From NCBI GenBank assembly GCA_016936615.1, contig JAFGXN010000112.1, forward strand, positions 1 through 51,542: DNA of 51,542 nt, given 5' to 3'. Shown in pieces: positions 20,111 through 28,340 of the stretch (position 1 is the stretch's first letter; the number at the start of each line of letters is the position of its first letter). Below the pieces are notes generated by a model. The model was not told the DNA's origin and ran no database searches. It worked only from the letters and a program-made list of their open reading frames with translations. This DNA is from Spirochaetales bacterium (GTDB lineage: Bacteria; Spirochaetota; Spirochaetia; JAFGXN01). The translations under genes were made by a program, and so were the position numbers.

Positions 20111-20833
20111 CTAAGTGAGATTTGCAACGAATTCGAGTTTTTTCTCATCTTCTGATAATCTATAACCCTCTGATAAGCAGTAATCGATGATCACTCTGTA
20201 GGGGCTAGTTTCTTCTATGTTAGAAGCTGGTTTTGGCAGATGCATATTTTCTTTTTTTTCAATCTTCTTTATGCAGAAGTTTAGCAACGTCTCCTTAGGT
20301 GGACTAGTTATTGAAGTACTCTTGCTTTTGCTCCATTTCCCATTCTCGCCATCGAAGTAGTAGCAGATTGTTGATTTGCTGTTCTGGTAAAAGATTCCAA
20401 GAGGGTTGAAGTCGCAAGGTGTTGATTTGAACCTTGTCATTACAATCATTTTTTTTATAATATTGCTTGTTATAAGTAGGTGTATGGCAAGCAGAAGCCC
20501 CATTATTACAGTGATATTTGTCGCATCTGTGAGCCCATGAGTTGCAATAGTTGTGGAGATTTCAATAATATTGAGGATAATGTAGGCAGATAGTGTAACT
20601 AGTGCCAGAATATTGTTTATAATATAAGCCTTATGGGAAGAGAAAAAAGCCCTGAATCTTAAATTCGAGACTAACATTATATTGAACCAGATTAAAGCTA
20701 GTCGCGTAGCCTTTAACCAGGTCTCGACGGAGTCTGGATTACTTGCAAGCCTGTATATGATTACAGGAAGGAAAAAAAAGAGGCTTATCAAAGTCAAAAA
20801 GCTGACCATCAATCTGTCTAGGTGTTTTGTCAT
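20111..20833 (-). CDS. Membrane protein of unknown function
   Basis: A 240-residue protein with about four hydrophobic segments in the first 135 residues (LMVSFLTLISLFFFLPVII, TRLALIWFNIMLVSNL, ILALVTLSAYIILNI, ITVIMGLLLAIHLLI), then a soluble C-terminal part of about 105 residues. I start it at ATG 20833 because AAAGGAG stands 6 bases before it; the upstream ATG at 20857 has no such site. I do not recognise the family. It lies just upstream of the GH2 gene on the same strand but has a promoter-like and operator region between them, so co-regulation is uncertain. It is divergent from the lipoprotein array. Confidence 0.7.
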   Translation of the reverse strand: MTKHLDRLMVSFLTLISLFFFLPVIIYRLASNPDSVETWLKATRLALIWFNIMLVSNLRFRAFFSSHKAYIINNILALVTLSAYIILNIIEISTTIATHGLTDATNITVIMGLLLAIHLLITSNIIKKMIVMTRFKSTPCDFNPLGIFYQNSKSTICYYFDGENGKWSKSKSTSITSPPKETLLNFCIKKIEKKENMHLPKPASNIEETSPYRVIIDYCLSEGYRLSEDEKKLEFVANLT

Positions 20834-20945
20834 GTGGACTCCTTTGTCTTTTTCCATTATATCAGAGAATCGCCAAAAGGTAAGTAGCTGGCTTCCAAAT
20901 GTGTCAGATTTTCCGGCTGCAAAATTCTGTTTGATTTTTTTTTGT

Positions 20946-20974
20946 TTGACTTCTTTCTTTTGTGGTGCTAGGCT
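20946..20974 (+). promoter_or_regulatory. Promoter of A1
   Basis: TTGACT, 17 bases, TAGGCT. The -10 box ends 8 bases before ATG 20983. The same arrangement stands before B2 and A3. Confidence 0.65.
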
Positions 20975-20982
20975 TATTGTTA

Positions 20983-21879
20983 ATGAAAAAAGTTTTTTTT
21001 ACATATAATCAAAATTATTTCCGCTGTATTTCTGTCAGCAGGCAGAAGCATCTTTTGTTGTTCTGTATTTTTTGTGTTTTGTCATTTTTGTTTTTGATGT
21101 GTTCTTTTGATTCTTTAAGAATTGGTAGATGGTTTTCTGCTGATTTAAGAATTTCCAGCAATCTGTATTTAGAGCAGACTGAGACTGGTTTTCGTGTTAC
21201 AGAAGGAGCTGTCCATGGAGTTAGTGCTTCATTTTTATTTGTGGGACAGGAAAGGATATGTCTTCCCCCGGGAGATACTCCATCTCAGATTGGTGTCTAT
21301 ATTTCTGATCCAAGTGTTGTTAACTTTGATAGTACTTCTGGGGTTGTTACAGGTAGGAAAGCTGGCTTTTCGTATATTTGTGTCTATTTACTGGAAGATC
21401 CTGATGAGTATTCTTCGATTTTAATAGATGTTTCTGAAGTAGCTGTATTTGCTGACGCTGATTTTAAGGCTGCTGTTCTTGCTATTTCTGATATTTTTGG
21501 TACTTCCTGGGGGCTATACTCCCTTGCAGTCTATAAGGAGAATGTTCCTGTTAATGTTTTGAAATATATTGAAACTTTGTATATCCGGGATATGGGAATT
21601 TCCAGTCTGGATGATCTTGTATATTTTACGAGATTAAAGTTTCTTGATTGTGCATCGAATAATATTTCAAGTCTTGATATTTCTTCCTGTCTTTTGCTTG
21701 AAACTTTGAAGTGTGAAGGCAATTTATTGACTGAATTGGATTTATCTGCCAATATCAATCTCCGTATTGTCATTGCTTCTCCTATGCTGTCTCTTCAACA
21801 TTGTTATATCTCGCAGCAGCAGAGTGTGTCCGATGATTTTGGTTTGGGGGTGCTGATTGAACCAGAAATTATTCCTTAA
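20983..21879 (+). CDS. Type A lipoprotein A1: Big2-like domain plus leucine-rich repeats
   Basis: A 298-residue protein, first of three type A paralogues (A2 at 24353, A3 at 26363). It has a long 39-residue leader before Cys40 (LFLMC); the leader is shared with B2. Residues about 90-155 resemble a bacterial Ig-like group 2 domain (NFDSTSGVVTGRKAGFSYI). Then follow leucine-rich repeats (LDCASNNISSLDISSC, LKCEGNLLTELDLS) and a conserved tail IEPEIIP. Big2 and LRR domains are common in surface adhesins of spirochaetes. The last 23 bases overlap the TTG start of B1. No ribosome binding site is evident before ATG 20983; the promoter lies directly in front of it. Ligand unknown. Confidence 0.8.
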   Translation: MKKVFFTYNQNYFRCISVSRQKHLLLFCIFCVLSFLFLMCSFDSLRIGRWFSADLRISSNLYLEQTETGFRVTEGAVHGVSASFLFVGQERICLPPGDTPSQIGVYISDPSVVNFDSTSGVVTGRKAGFSYICVYLLEDPDEYSSILIDVSEVAVFADADFKAAVLAISDIFGTSWGLYSLAVYKENVPVNVLKYIETLYIRDMGISSLDDLVYFTRLKFLDCASNNISSLDISSCLLLETLKCEGNLLTELDLSANINLRIVIASPMLSLQHCYISQQQSVSDDFGLGVLIEPEIIP

Positions 21880-22999
21880 GCTTACAGGTCTATTTATCGT
21901 TTTGATTATTTTAACTGGCTGCCCTAGGGATCCTGATATGGATGGTCTTTATGATCCTGATGCTGAGCAAACTTATGTCAGGGCGTTTAATTCAAAGATT
22001 TCAATTCCTGACGATTATACACATAAAGGGTATATTTCACAGATTCTAGTAGGGAATGATTACATATATGGGCTCTGTACTTATAGTAATCCTTCTTATG
22101 ATTATAATTACACGTACTGGCGGATATTCAAGTTTGATAAGACTGATAAGTCGCTTGTGGGAGAGGTTTCAGGTCCTGATTATTCTGCTCAACCATCTTC
22201 AATAATTTTTACCATTGAAAAAGATAAATCAGGTAATACTTTTTATCTTTTATTTCAGGAATTTGATGATTCTTCGCCTTTGAAAAGCTATAAAATTCTT
22301 ATCTATGATAAAGACTGGCTGCTTATTAAAAATAGTCCTACTTTTTTTATGGATCTTCCTAATTCTATAAGAGGTTTTTATGACTCATTTGCTGTCGGTC
22401 TGATTTCAAGCAATTATTTAGTTTTCATGTATTATTATAGTGCTGAGTCTAGTTTTGAAAGGGAAATTTTTGATACAGTTATAATAGATATTTCCTCCGG
22501 GATGCTGCATAGTCTTAAATTAACTGATGGCAGTCATTTTACTCTATATAATTTTGCTTGCGATGGTGGCTTCCTGTATACTACTTACGATTTAGAAGTA
22601 CGAAAATACCAATTTGTTGAGGACTCAATCAGCTATGAATTTCTCTCCTCATTTTCCTACTCCGCCGAGTCTTTAGGCGGAATCTTTGGGGAAGGGGATA
22701 ATTATAACTCAGATTGTATTTCTGTTCACAACGGCAGGGTATTTTTCTTTAAGAATAATTACATCCGAAGTTTCTGGGCAATTTGTGGTGCTGAAAAATA
22801 TTCTAAGACTCTTTATTCAGTAAATCTTGAGACCGAGGTCTTTGAGGCAGCTGTCTGGGGTGTTGGATCTTTCAGTTTCGGAGGGAATTGTGCTAGCTAT
22901 ACTGGAATCAGTGGTGACTGGTCAGTCGGCACGAGGTTTTTTATGAATGGAGAGGAGATTGTCTCTAGTGAGGGGGGATTCTTTATTCCAAAAAAATAA
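21857..22999 (+). CDS. Type B lipoprotein B1
   Basis: A 380-residue lipoprotein starting at TTG 21857 inside the end of A1, with GGGGG six bases before it. Lipobox LTGC (Cys22) is directly followed by PRDPDMDGLYDP, which resembles a DxDxDG calcium-binding loop. The rest is beta-rich with repeated phrases (YTYWRIFKFDKTDKSLVGEV, NFACDGGFLYTTYDLEVRKY, GRVFFFKNNYIR), consistent with a beta-propeller, though blade number is not clear. Similar to B2, B3 and B4 over the full length. No family recognised. Coupled translation with A1 implies the two act together or are needed in a fixed ratio. Confidence 0.8.
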   Translation: MNQKLFLKLTGLFIVLIILTGCPRDPDMDGLYDPDAEQTYVRAFNSKISIPDDYTHKGYISQILVGNDYIYGLCTYSNPSYDYNYTYWRIFKFDKTDKSLVGEVSGPDYSAQPSSIIFTIEKDKSGNTFYLLFQEFDDSSPLKSYKILIYDKDWLLIKNSPTFFMDLPNSIRGFYDSFAVGLISSNYLVFMYYYSAESSFEREIFDTVIIDISSGMLHSLKLTDGSHFTLYNFACDGGFLYTTYDLEVRKYQFVEDSISYEFLSSFSYSAESLGGIFGEGDNYNSDCISVHNGRVFFFKNNYIRSFWAICGAEKYSKTLYSVNLETEVFEAAVWGVGSFSFGGNCASYTGISGDWSVGTRFFMNGEEIVSSEGGFFIPKK

Positions 23000-23055
23000 A
23001 TAGGTTCAGGGGTTTTTACTTTTTTCGCTGATTATAATTTTTCATCCATAAATTC

Positions 23056-23198
23056 TGTTTGACTTCTTTCTTTTGTGGTGCTAGTCTTATTGTTAATGAA
23101 AAAAGTTTTTTTTACATATAATCAAAATTATTTTCGCTGTATTTCTGTCAGCAGGCAGAAGCATCTTTTGTTGTTCTGCATTATCTGTGTTTTATCTC
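23056..23198 (+). repeat. Duplicate of the A1 promoter and leader region (20943-21085)
   Basis: About 140 bases nearly identical to 20943-21085, offset by 2113 bases. They span the promoter, the start codon and the first 30 or so codons of B2. Identity fades near the lipobox, where B2 turns into type B sequence. Confidence 0.85.
23059..23087 (+). promoter_or_regulatory. Promoter of B2, a copy of the A1 promoter
   Basis: TTGACT, 17 bases identical to those of A1, TAGTCT, ending 8 bases before ATG 23096. Confidence 0.65.
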
Positions 23199-24301
23199 TC
23201 TTGTGTGTCGGCTGTCCGCTGGATCCTGACGGGGATGGTTATTATGATCCTGAGGCTCTGCAGAGTTATGCTAAGTCTGATTTGTCTCTCAGTATGCCGT
23301 CGGATTATCCCGTAATTGGAGTTTTGTCTAGTATCACGTGTGGAAAGGATTTCATCTACGGGCTGTTTATTCATCGCGAGGTGGATATCTATGATGCTGC
23401 GAATATTGTTTATTGGCGTATTCTTAAATTCAGCAGGCAGGATAGATCTCTAGTCGGAGAGGTTTCGGGTATTGATTATTCTGTTCTGCCTGAGAATATT
23501 ACTTTTTCGCTTGGAAAAGGTTCTGACGACAGCGATTTGATTACTCTTCTGTTCTCATATTCAACATTATCTGAGAAAATTCAGAAGTTCACGGCTGTAG
23601 TTTATGATTCAAGCGGGTCTAAGGTTAACGAAAGTCCTGATTTCTTTATTACTCCATCGTTTGTGACAAGTTATTATAGAGACTGCATTTCGATAGATTT
23701 GCTGAACGATGATTTTATTGTTGTTTTGTATTCTCTTTCTCTTGAACAATATTATTATTCTTATTCGTCTTCATATAGTAATTATTATGATTTTTCACTG
23801 GTGCAGATTTCCAGCGGGCTTGTCAGAGATTTGACATTGAATGATGGATCCGCCCTGTTTCTTCGGAATTATGCCTGCGAAAACGGTTATCTTTATTCCG
23901 CAGATGGATTGAATATCCGTACATACAAATTTCTTACTGCATCTAATAATTTTGAGCTTGTTTCATCTTTTTTCTACGGTGCTGTCTCCTCTTCTGGTAA
24001 AGCTGAGCAAATTGCTGCAGCTTCTGAGACTATCTCTGTCAGAGATGGTAAAGCTTTTTTCTTTAAAAAAAACTTAGTCAGTTGTGCGGACATATATTAT
24101 TCAGATTATTTAAGAACTTTGTATGTTTTGGATTTGGCTACGAGTGTCTTTGAAATTGTTATCAGGGATTCAGGTGCTTCCCTCTATGAGGGTGTGCATA
24201 TCTATACATCAAGTGATGGTCAGTTGGGTCGTCACTGGTATTTTTCGCTAAACGGATCTGAAATTATTTCTAATCGTGGAGGAATCTTTGTCAGTAAATG
24301 A
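23096..24301 (+). CDS. Type B lipoprotein B2 with a type A leader
   Basis: A 401-residue type B protein without a type A partner. Its first 30-odd residues and its promoter are a near copy of those of A1, and the lipid Cys is residue 40 in both (LCVGC here). After that it reads PLDPDGDGYYDP and continues as B1, B3 and B4. It is the most divergent B, with a low-complexity Tyr/Ser stretch (YYYSYSSSYSNYY) near residue 225. Start chosen at ATG 23096 by analogy with A1; no good ribosome binding site is present and the promoter is immediately upstream. It is best explained as a recombination product between an A promoter/leader and a B coding region. Function unknown. Confidence 0.78.
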   Translation: MKKVFFTYNQNYFRCISVSRQKHLLLFCIICVLSLLCVGCPLDPDGDGYYDPEALQSYAKSDLSLSMPSDYPVIGVLSSITCGKDFIYGLFIHREVDIYDAANIVYWRILKFSRQDRSLVGEVSGIDYSVLPENITFSLGKGSDDSDLITLLFSYSTLSEKIQKFTAVVYDSSGSKVNESPDFFITPSFVTSYYRDCISIDLLNDDFIVVLYSLSLEQYYYSYSSSYSNYYDFSLVQISSGLVRDLTLNDGSALFLRNYACENGYLYSADGLNIRTYKFLTASNNFELVSSFFYGAVSSSGKAEQIAAASETISVRDGKAFFFKKNLVSCADIYYSDYLRTLYVLDLATSVFEIVIRDSGASLYEGVHIYTSSDGQLGRHWYFSLNGSEIISNRGGIFVSK

Positions 24302-24352
24302 TAATTTCCCAGCCGGCAGATTTTATCTTTGCGGCTATTTGAGGATATTTTT

Positions 24353-25138
24353 ATGAAAAAAGTTTTTATAATTGTTCTTGTATTTTTTATTTTTTCCTGC
24401 GACATCTATGATTACTATTTTTCCTTTAATTTCGATTTATCTGTTTATAAAAATCTTTCGTTGATCTATTCTGACGGAGAATTTAAGGTGATAGAATCTT
24501 ATTCGTATACGACGAGAACCTTATTCCTGTATCCTGGGCAGGATAGGAAGTGTCTTTTCGGTGATGTTCCTGAGTCGGCGGAATTCTATATTTCTGATGA
24601 GAGTGTTATCAGCTTTGACAGTATTTCAGGGATTGTTACTGCTAAGAAGGCGGGGTACTCTTTTATCGCGGCTTATCTGCCTGGCCAGCCTGAGTTATCT
24701 AAGGATATTTTGATTGATGTTTCTGAGGCTGCTGTTTTCAGCGATGCGAATTTCAAGGCAGAAGTTGAGAAAATAGATGGTTTTTCTTTTTATAACGGAA
24801 ATATCCCTGAAAACAGACTCTATTATGTAGAATCTTTGATGTTACGGGATAAAGGTATCGCGTCTATGGCAGATCTTATCTATTTTAAGAAACTGGAAAA
24901 CCTTGATTGTGCATTGAATAATCTTACAACTCTTGATCTTTCTCCATGTATTCTGCTCTATTCTTTAAAATGTGAAGGGAATCTTCTTACAGAGCTGGAC
25001 TTGTCAGGGAACAGCAACCTCAGGATAGTTATTGCTTCTCCTATGCCTTCGCTTCTTCATTGCTATATATCTCAGGAACAGAGTGATTCGAATTCTTTCG
25101 GATTGGGGGTATCCATTGAACCAGAAATTATTCCTTAA
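24353..25138 (+). CDS. Type A lipoprotein A2: Big2-like domain plus leucine-rich repeats
   Basis: A 261-residue protein with lipobox IFSC (Cys16) and a normal ribosome binding site, TTGAGGAT. The Big2-like part (about 55-125) contains SFDSISGIVTAKKAGYSFI. LRR phrases follow: LENLDCALNNLTTLDLSPC and LKCEGNLLTELDLSGNSN, then the conserved tail FGLGVSIEPEIIP. It differs from A1 in having a short leader and from A1 and A3 in lacking the TTGACW promoter; it may be read through from B2, 51 bases upstream. Its end overlaps the TTG start of B3 by 23 bases. Confidence 0.82.
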   Translation: MKKVFIIVLVFFIFSCDIYDYYFSFNFDLSVYKNLSLIYSDGEFKVIESYSYTTRTLFLYPGQDRKCLFGDVPESAEFYISDESVISFDSISGIVTAKKAGYSFIAAYLPGQPELSKDILIDVSEAAVFSDANFKAEVEKIDGFSFYNGNIPENRLYYVESLMLRDKGIASMADLIYFKKLENLDCALNNLTTLDLSPCILLYSLKCEGNLLTELDLSGNSNLRIVIASPMPSLLHCYISQEQSDSNSFGLGVSIEPEIIP

Positions 25139-26252
25139 AATAGTTGTGCTGTCTTTTCTTTCTATTTTCTTCTTTGGATGTCCTAGAGATCCTGATATGG
25201 ATGGATTCTATGATCCTAAGTCTGAGATGACTTACATTGCGTCGTATTCAACAGTAAAAATGCCGGAAGATTTTACTCAAAAAGGTAGATTATCTCAGAT
25301 TATGGTTGGCAGTGATTTTATTTATGGGTTATTTTCTTATAGTGATCCTGATAATGATTATAATTTTTCATACTGGCGAATATTTAAGTTTAATAAACAG
25401 GATAAGTCTTTAGTCGACGAGGTTACAGGTCCTGATTATTCTGCGCAGCCTTATTCTGTTGTTTTTACAATTGAAAAAGATTCTGCAGGGGATGAGCTTT
25501 TTATTTTGTTTTTAGAGACAAACGATTCTACATCTTTGGAAAGTTATGATATTTTAATCTACGATAAAGATTGGTCGCTTGTTAAGAGTAGTCCAACTTT
25601 CTATATGGAGCTTCCGAATTTTGCACGATCTAATAATTTGAATTTTTCAATGGGGTTGATTTCTGAAGATTATCTTATGTTTATGTATTATAGTGATAAT
25701 ATCGATTATTCTTATTCCGGTACATCTCTTTTTGATTGTTCAATTATAGATATTTCTACTGGTTTTGTTCGTGGTATAAAAAATCCTGATGGGGTTCCTC
25801 TTTATTTTAGAAATTTTGCCTGCGATGGAGGTTTTTTGTATACCACTTCTGCTCTTAATTTTAGTAAGTATAAATTTATTCCTGCATCACATAGCTTTGA
25901 GTTTGTTTCATCTTTTTACTATGGGGCTGTTTCTCTTGTCGGAAAGCAAGAGGAGAGCGGATATAATTCAGATTGTGTATCTATTGATAACGGTAAGGCT
26001 TTTTTCTACAAGAATAATTTTATCAGAACTTTTTGGTCTATCTGCGGGGCGGAGAAGTATGCTAAGACTCTTTATGTGCTAGATCTTGCGACAGAGAAAT
26101 TTGAAATTTCTGTATGGGATTCTGGTTCATTTAGTTTTGGAGGTTGTTCTGGTTACTATGGTATTAGTGGCGACTGGTATGTCGGCAAGAGATTTTTCTT
26201 CAATAATAGTGAGATAATCTCTAGCTCAGGAGAAATTTTTATCCCGGAGTAA
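25116..26252 (+). CDS. Type B lipoprotein B3
   Basis: A 378-residue lipoprotein. I start it at TTG 25116 (MNQKLFLKIVVL), matching B1 exactly, with GGGGG six bases upstream inside A2; an ATG further up at 25032 would add 28 residues with no counterpart in B1. Lipobox FFGC (Cys22), then PRDPDMDGFYDP. The body aligns with B1 nearly end to end (YWRIFKFNKQDKSLVDEVTG, NFACDGGFLYTTSALNF, AFFYKNNFIRTFWSICGAEK). Together with A2 it forms an intact pair. Unknown function; surface-exposed beta-propeller is an inference. Confidence 0.82.
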   Translation: MNQKLFLKIVVLSFLSIFFFGCPRDPDMDGFYDPKSEMTYIASYSTVKMPEDFTQKGRLSQIMVGSDFIYGLFSYSDPDNDYNFSYWRIFKFNKQDKSLVDEVTGPDYSAQPYSVVFTIEKDSAGDELFILFLETNDSTSLESYDILIYDKDWSLVKSSPTFYMELPNFARSNNLNFSMGLISEDYLMFMYYSDNIDYSYSGTSLFDCSIIDISTGFVRGIKNPDGVPLYFRNFACDGGFLYTTSALNFSKYKFIPASHSFEFVSSFYYGAVSLVGKQEESGYNSDCVSIDNGKAFFYKNNFIRTFWSICGAEKYAKTLYVLDLATEKFEISVWDSGSFSFGGCSGYYGISGDWYVGKRFFFNNSEIISSSGEIFIPE

Positions 26253-26326
26253 TTGACTTATTAAGCTAGGTTTCTATTTCAACTAGTGGTTACGATGAGA
26301 TATAAAAGAATTTGAATTATTTCGAT

Positions 26327-26355
26327 TTGACAACTCTCTCTTCTGGTGGTAGGCT
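26327..26355 (+). promoter_or_regulatory. Promoter of A3
   Basis: TTGACA, 17 bases, TAGGCT, ending 7 bases before ATG 26363. The box and its distance to the start match those at A1 and B2 although the spacer differs. Confidence 0.68.
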
Positions 26356-26362
26356 TGATTTA

Positions 26363-27148
26363 ATGAAAAAAGTATTGTTAGCCATTGCAGTTCTATTTAT
26401 TTTTTCCTGTGATATTTATGATTCTGATTTTTTCTTTGTTTATGATCAACTCTTTATTGAGAGCGATTATTCATTGAAGTATTCTGATGGGTTTATCTCT
26501 GTTGTTGAAGAAGCTAGCATTTCAATGTTTCTTTTCTTTTATCCAGGTCAGGAACGACAAGTTTATGTGGGCGAACTTTCTTCGAATGTAGAATTTTTTG
26601 TTTCTGATGAGAGCGTTATTAGTTTTGATGCGGTCACGGGAATTGTTGTTGCGAAGAAGATTGGTTTTTCATTTATTGCAGCTTATCTGTCTAGTTCGCC
26701 AGAAGTTATGAAGATAATTCTTGTAGATGTTTCAGAGGTTGCTGTATTTAGTGATGCTAATTTTGAGTCTGGGGTTGATTCAATTGGTATATTTGGTTTT
26801 TACGATGGGCAAATACCTGTCAATCGGCTTTATCACTTTGAGAATTTGCTTCTTAGGGATAAGGATATTGAAAGCATGGATGACCTTGTTTTTTTTCCAA
26901 ATTTAAAAAAACTTGATTGTGCTTTGAATAATCTTACTAGTTTAGATCTTTCTCTTTGCCCTTTACTAGAAATTCTCAAATGTGAGGGAAACTTATTCAC
27001 TGAGTTAGACTTATCCGCAAATTCTAAACTGCGTATTGTTATTGCGACACCAATGCCATCTCTTGAACATTGCTATATCTCGCAGGAGCAGAGTGATTCT
27101 AGCTTTTTTGGATTGGGGGTGGCCATTGAACCAGAAATCATTCCTTAG
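26363..27148 (+). CDS. Type A lipoprotein A3: Big2-like domain plus leucine-rich repeats
   Basis: A 261-residue protein, same length as A2, with lipobox IFSC (Cys16). Big2-like stretch SFDAVTGIVVAKKIGFSFI, LRR phrases LKKLDCALNNLTSLDLSLC and LKCEGNLFTELDLSANSK, and the tail FGLGVAIEPEIIP. Start at ATG 26363 because the signal peptide begins there and because the -10 box lies just before it. Ends within B4 by a 23-base overlap. Residues outside the LRR core vary more among A1-A3 than the tail does, hinting at varied surfaces on a shared frame. Confidence 0.82.
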   Translation: MKKVLLAIAVLFIFSCDIYDSDFFFVYDQLFIESDYSLKYSDGFISVVEEASISMFLFFYPGQERQVYVGELSSNVEFFVSDESVISFDAVTGIVVAKKIGFSFIAAYLSSSPEVMKIILVDVSEVAVFSDANFESGVDSIGIFGFYDGQIPVNRLYHFENLLLRDKDIESMDDLVFFPNLKKLDCALNNLTSLDLSLCPLLEILKCEGNLFTELDLSANSKLRIVIATPMPSLEHCYISQEQSDSSFFGLGVAIEPEIIP

Positions 27149-28271
27149 AATATTTTTTTTGTCAATCTATCTGATTTTTTTATTTGGATGCCCCAGGGAT
27201 CCTGATATGGACGGATTCTATGATCCAGAGGCTGCTACGACTTATATTGAGTCTTACTCGACAGTAAAAATGGCTGAGGATTTTACTCCTGATGGTCAGT
27301 TGTCTCAGATAATGGTTGCCGAGGATTTTATTTATGGAGTGTTTACTGCTGGCAATTACCATTCTAGTGATACTTATTGGAGAATTCTAAAGTTTTCTAA
27401 GTCTGATAAGACCCTTATTGGTGAAGTAAATGGCCTTGATTATACGCTAAAGCGCTATAATATTTGGTTTACACTTGAAAAAGATAGTTCAGGTAATGAA
27501 ATTTTCTTGTTACTTCAGAAATTTGATGATCAATGGCCCTTGGATAGTTATAAAATTTTGATTTATGATAAGGAATGGAATTTAATAAATAGTAGTCCAA
27601 CTTTTTATATGAAATTCCCTAACTTTTCAAGAGGCGATTATTCAAGTATTTCCGTGTTTTTGGTTTCTGATAATTATTTGATATTGATCTATGTCGATGA
27701 TCATTATGATGACTATTCGTCTCAAACTTATGGTTCTTTATTAATTGATCCTGCAATTGTTGAAATCTCTACAGGTGTTGTGCGCGAGGTTAGAACTACT
27801 GATAATAAATCGCTTCGACTTGAGAATTTCGCTAGAGATGGTGAATTTATCTATACTACTGCTGATCTGAATTTACATAAATATAGATTTATAGAAGACT
27901 CTGTTGTCTTTGAGTATCTCTCTTCTTTCTATTATGGAGCTGTTTCATTGTCAGGAAAGTTTGAAGAGGGGGGCTCTAACTCTGATTGTCTCTCAATTCA
28001 CAGTGGCAAGGCCTTCTTTTACAAGAACAACTATGATCGGAATTTCTGGACATCATGTGGTAGAGATGAGTACTCTAAGACTTTGTATGCGTTAAATCTA
28101 GAGACGCAAGAATTTGATATTGCTATTTGGGGGTCTTCTTCATTTACTTATGGTTCCTGCGCTGGGTTGGGGTGGCCAGGTATTAGTGGTAACTGGTACC
28201 CCGGCAAGAGGTTTTTCATGAATGGAGATGAAATTATTTCCAGCTTCGGGGAAATCTTTGTTCCTAAGTAG
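27126..28271 (+). CDS. Type B lipoprotein B4
   Basis: A 381-residue lipoprotein starting at TTG 27126 with GGGGG six bases upstream inside A3. Lipobox LFGC (Cys22), PRDPDMDGFYDPE, then the same beta-rich body as B1 and B3 (YWRILKFSKSDKTLIGEV, NFARDGEFIYTTADLNL, AFFYKNNYDRNFW). The first residues read MNQKSFL where B1 and B3 have MNQKLFL; the base change is silent in the overlapping A3 frame. It ends the array; a stem-loop and the 52-bp repeat follow. Confidence 0.82.
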   Translation: MNQKSFLRIFFLSIYLIFLFGCPRDPDMDGFYDPEAATTYIESYSTVKMAEDFTPDGQLSQIMVAEDFIYGVFTAGNYHSSDTYWRILKFSKSDKTLIGEVNGLDYTLKRYNIWFTLEKDSSGNEIFLLLQKFDDQWPLDSYKILIYDKEWNLINSSPTFYMKFPNFSRGDYSSISVFLVSDNYLILIYVDDHYDDYSSQTYGSLLIDPAIVEISTGVVREVRTTDNKSLRLENFARDGEFIYTTADLNLHKYRFIEDSVVFEYLSSFYYGAVSLSGKFEEGGSNSDCLSIHSGKAFFYKNNYDRNFWTSCGRDEYSKTLYALNLETQEFDIAIWGSSSFTYGSCAGLGWPGISGNWYPGKRFFMNGDEIISSFGEIFVPK

Positions 28272-28298
28272 TTGAAGGTTTCAGTACCGCGTTAGTCT

Positions 28299-28335
28299 GA
28301 GACCAGCTGATTGGTTCTTGGTGGCAGCTAGTCTC
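28299..28335 (+). terminator. Stem-loop after B4
   Basis: GAGACCAGCTG pairs with CAGCTAGTCTC (one mismatch) around a 15-base loop. No T run follows, so it may be a terminator of another kind, an mRNA-stabilising hairpin or part of the repeat element next to it. Confidence 0.4.
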
Positions 28336-28340
28336 TACTA

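Noticed and set aside
20962-20982. Longer start of A1 (and the like at 23075 for B2)
   Set aside because: These start-like codons lie in the promoter spacer, upstream of the -10 box, and would not be in the transcript.
25032-25115. Upstream ATG start for B3 (and 27036 for B4)
   Set aside because: The extra residues lie in the LRR code of the A gene and would put a charged stretch before the lipoprotein signal; B1 has no such extension.
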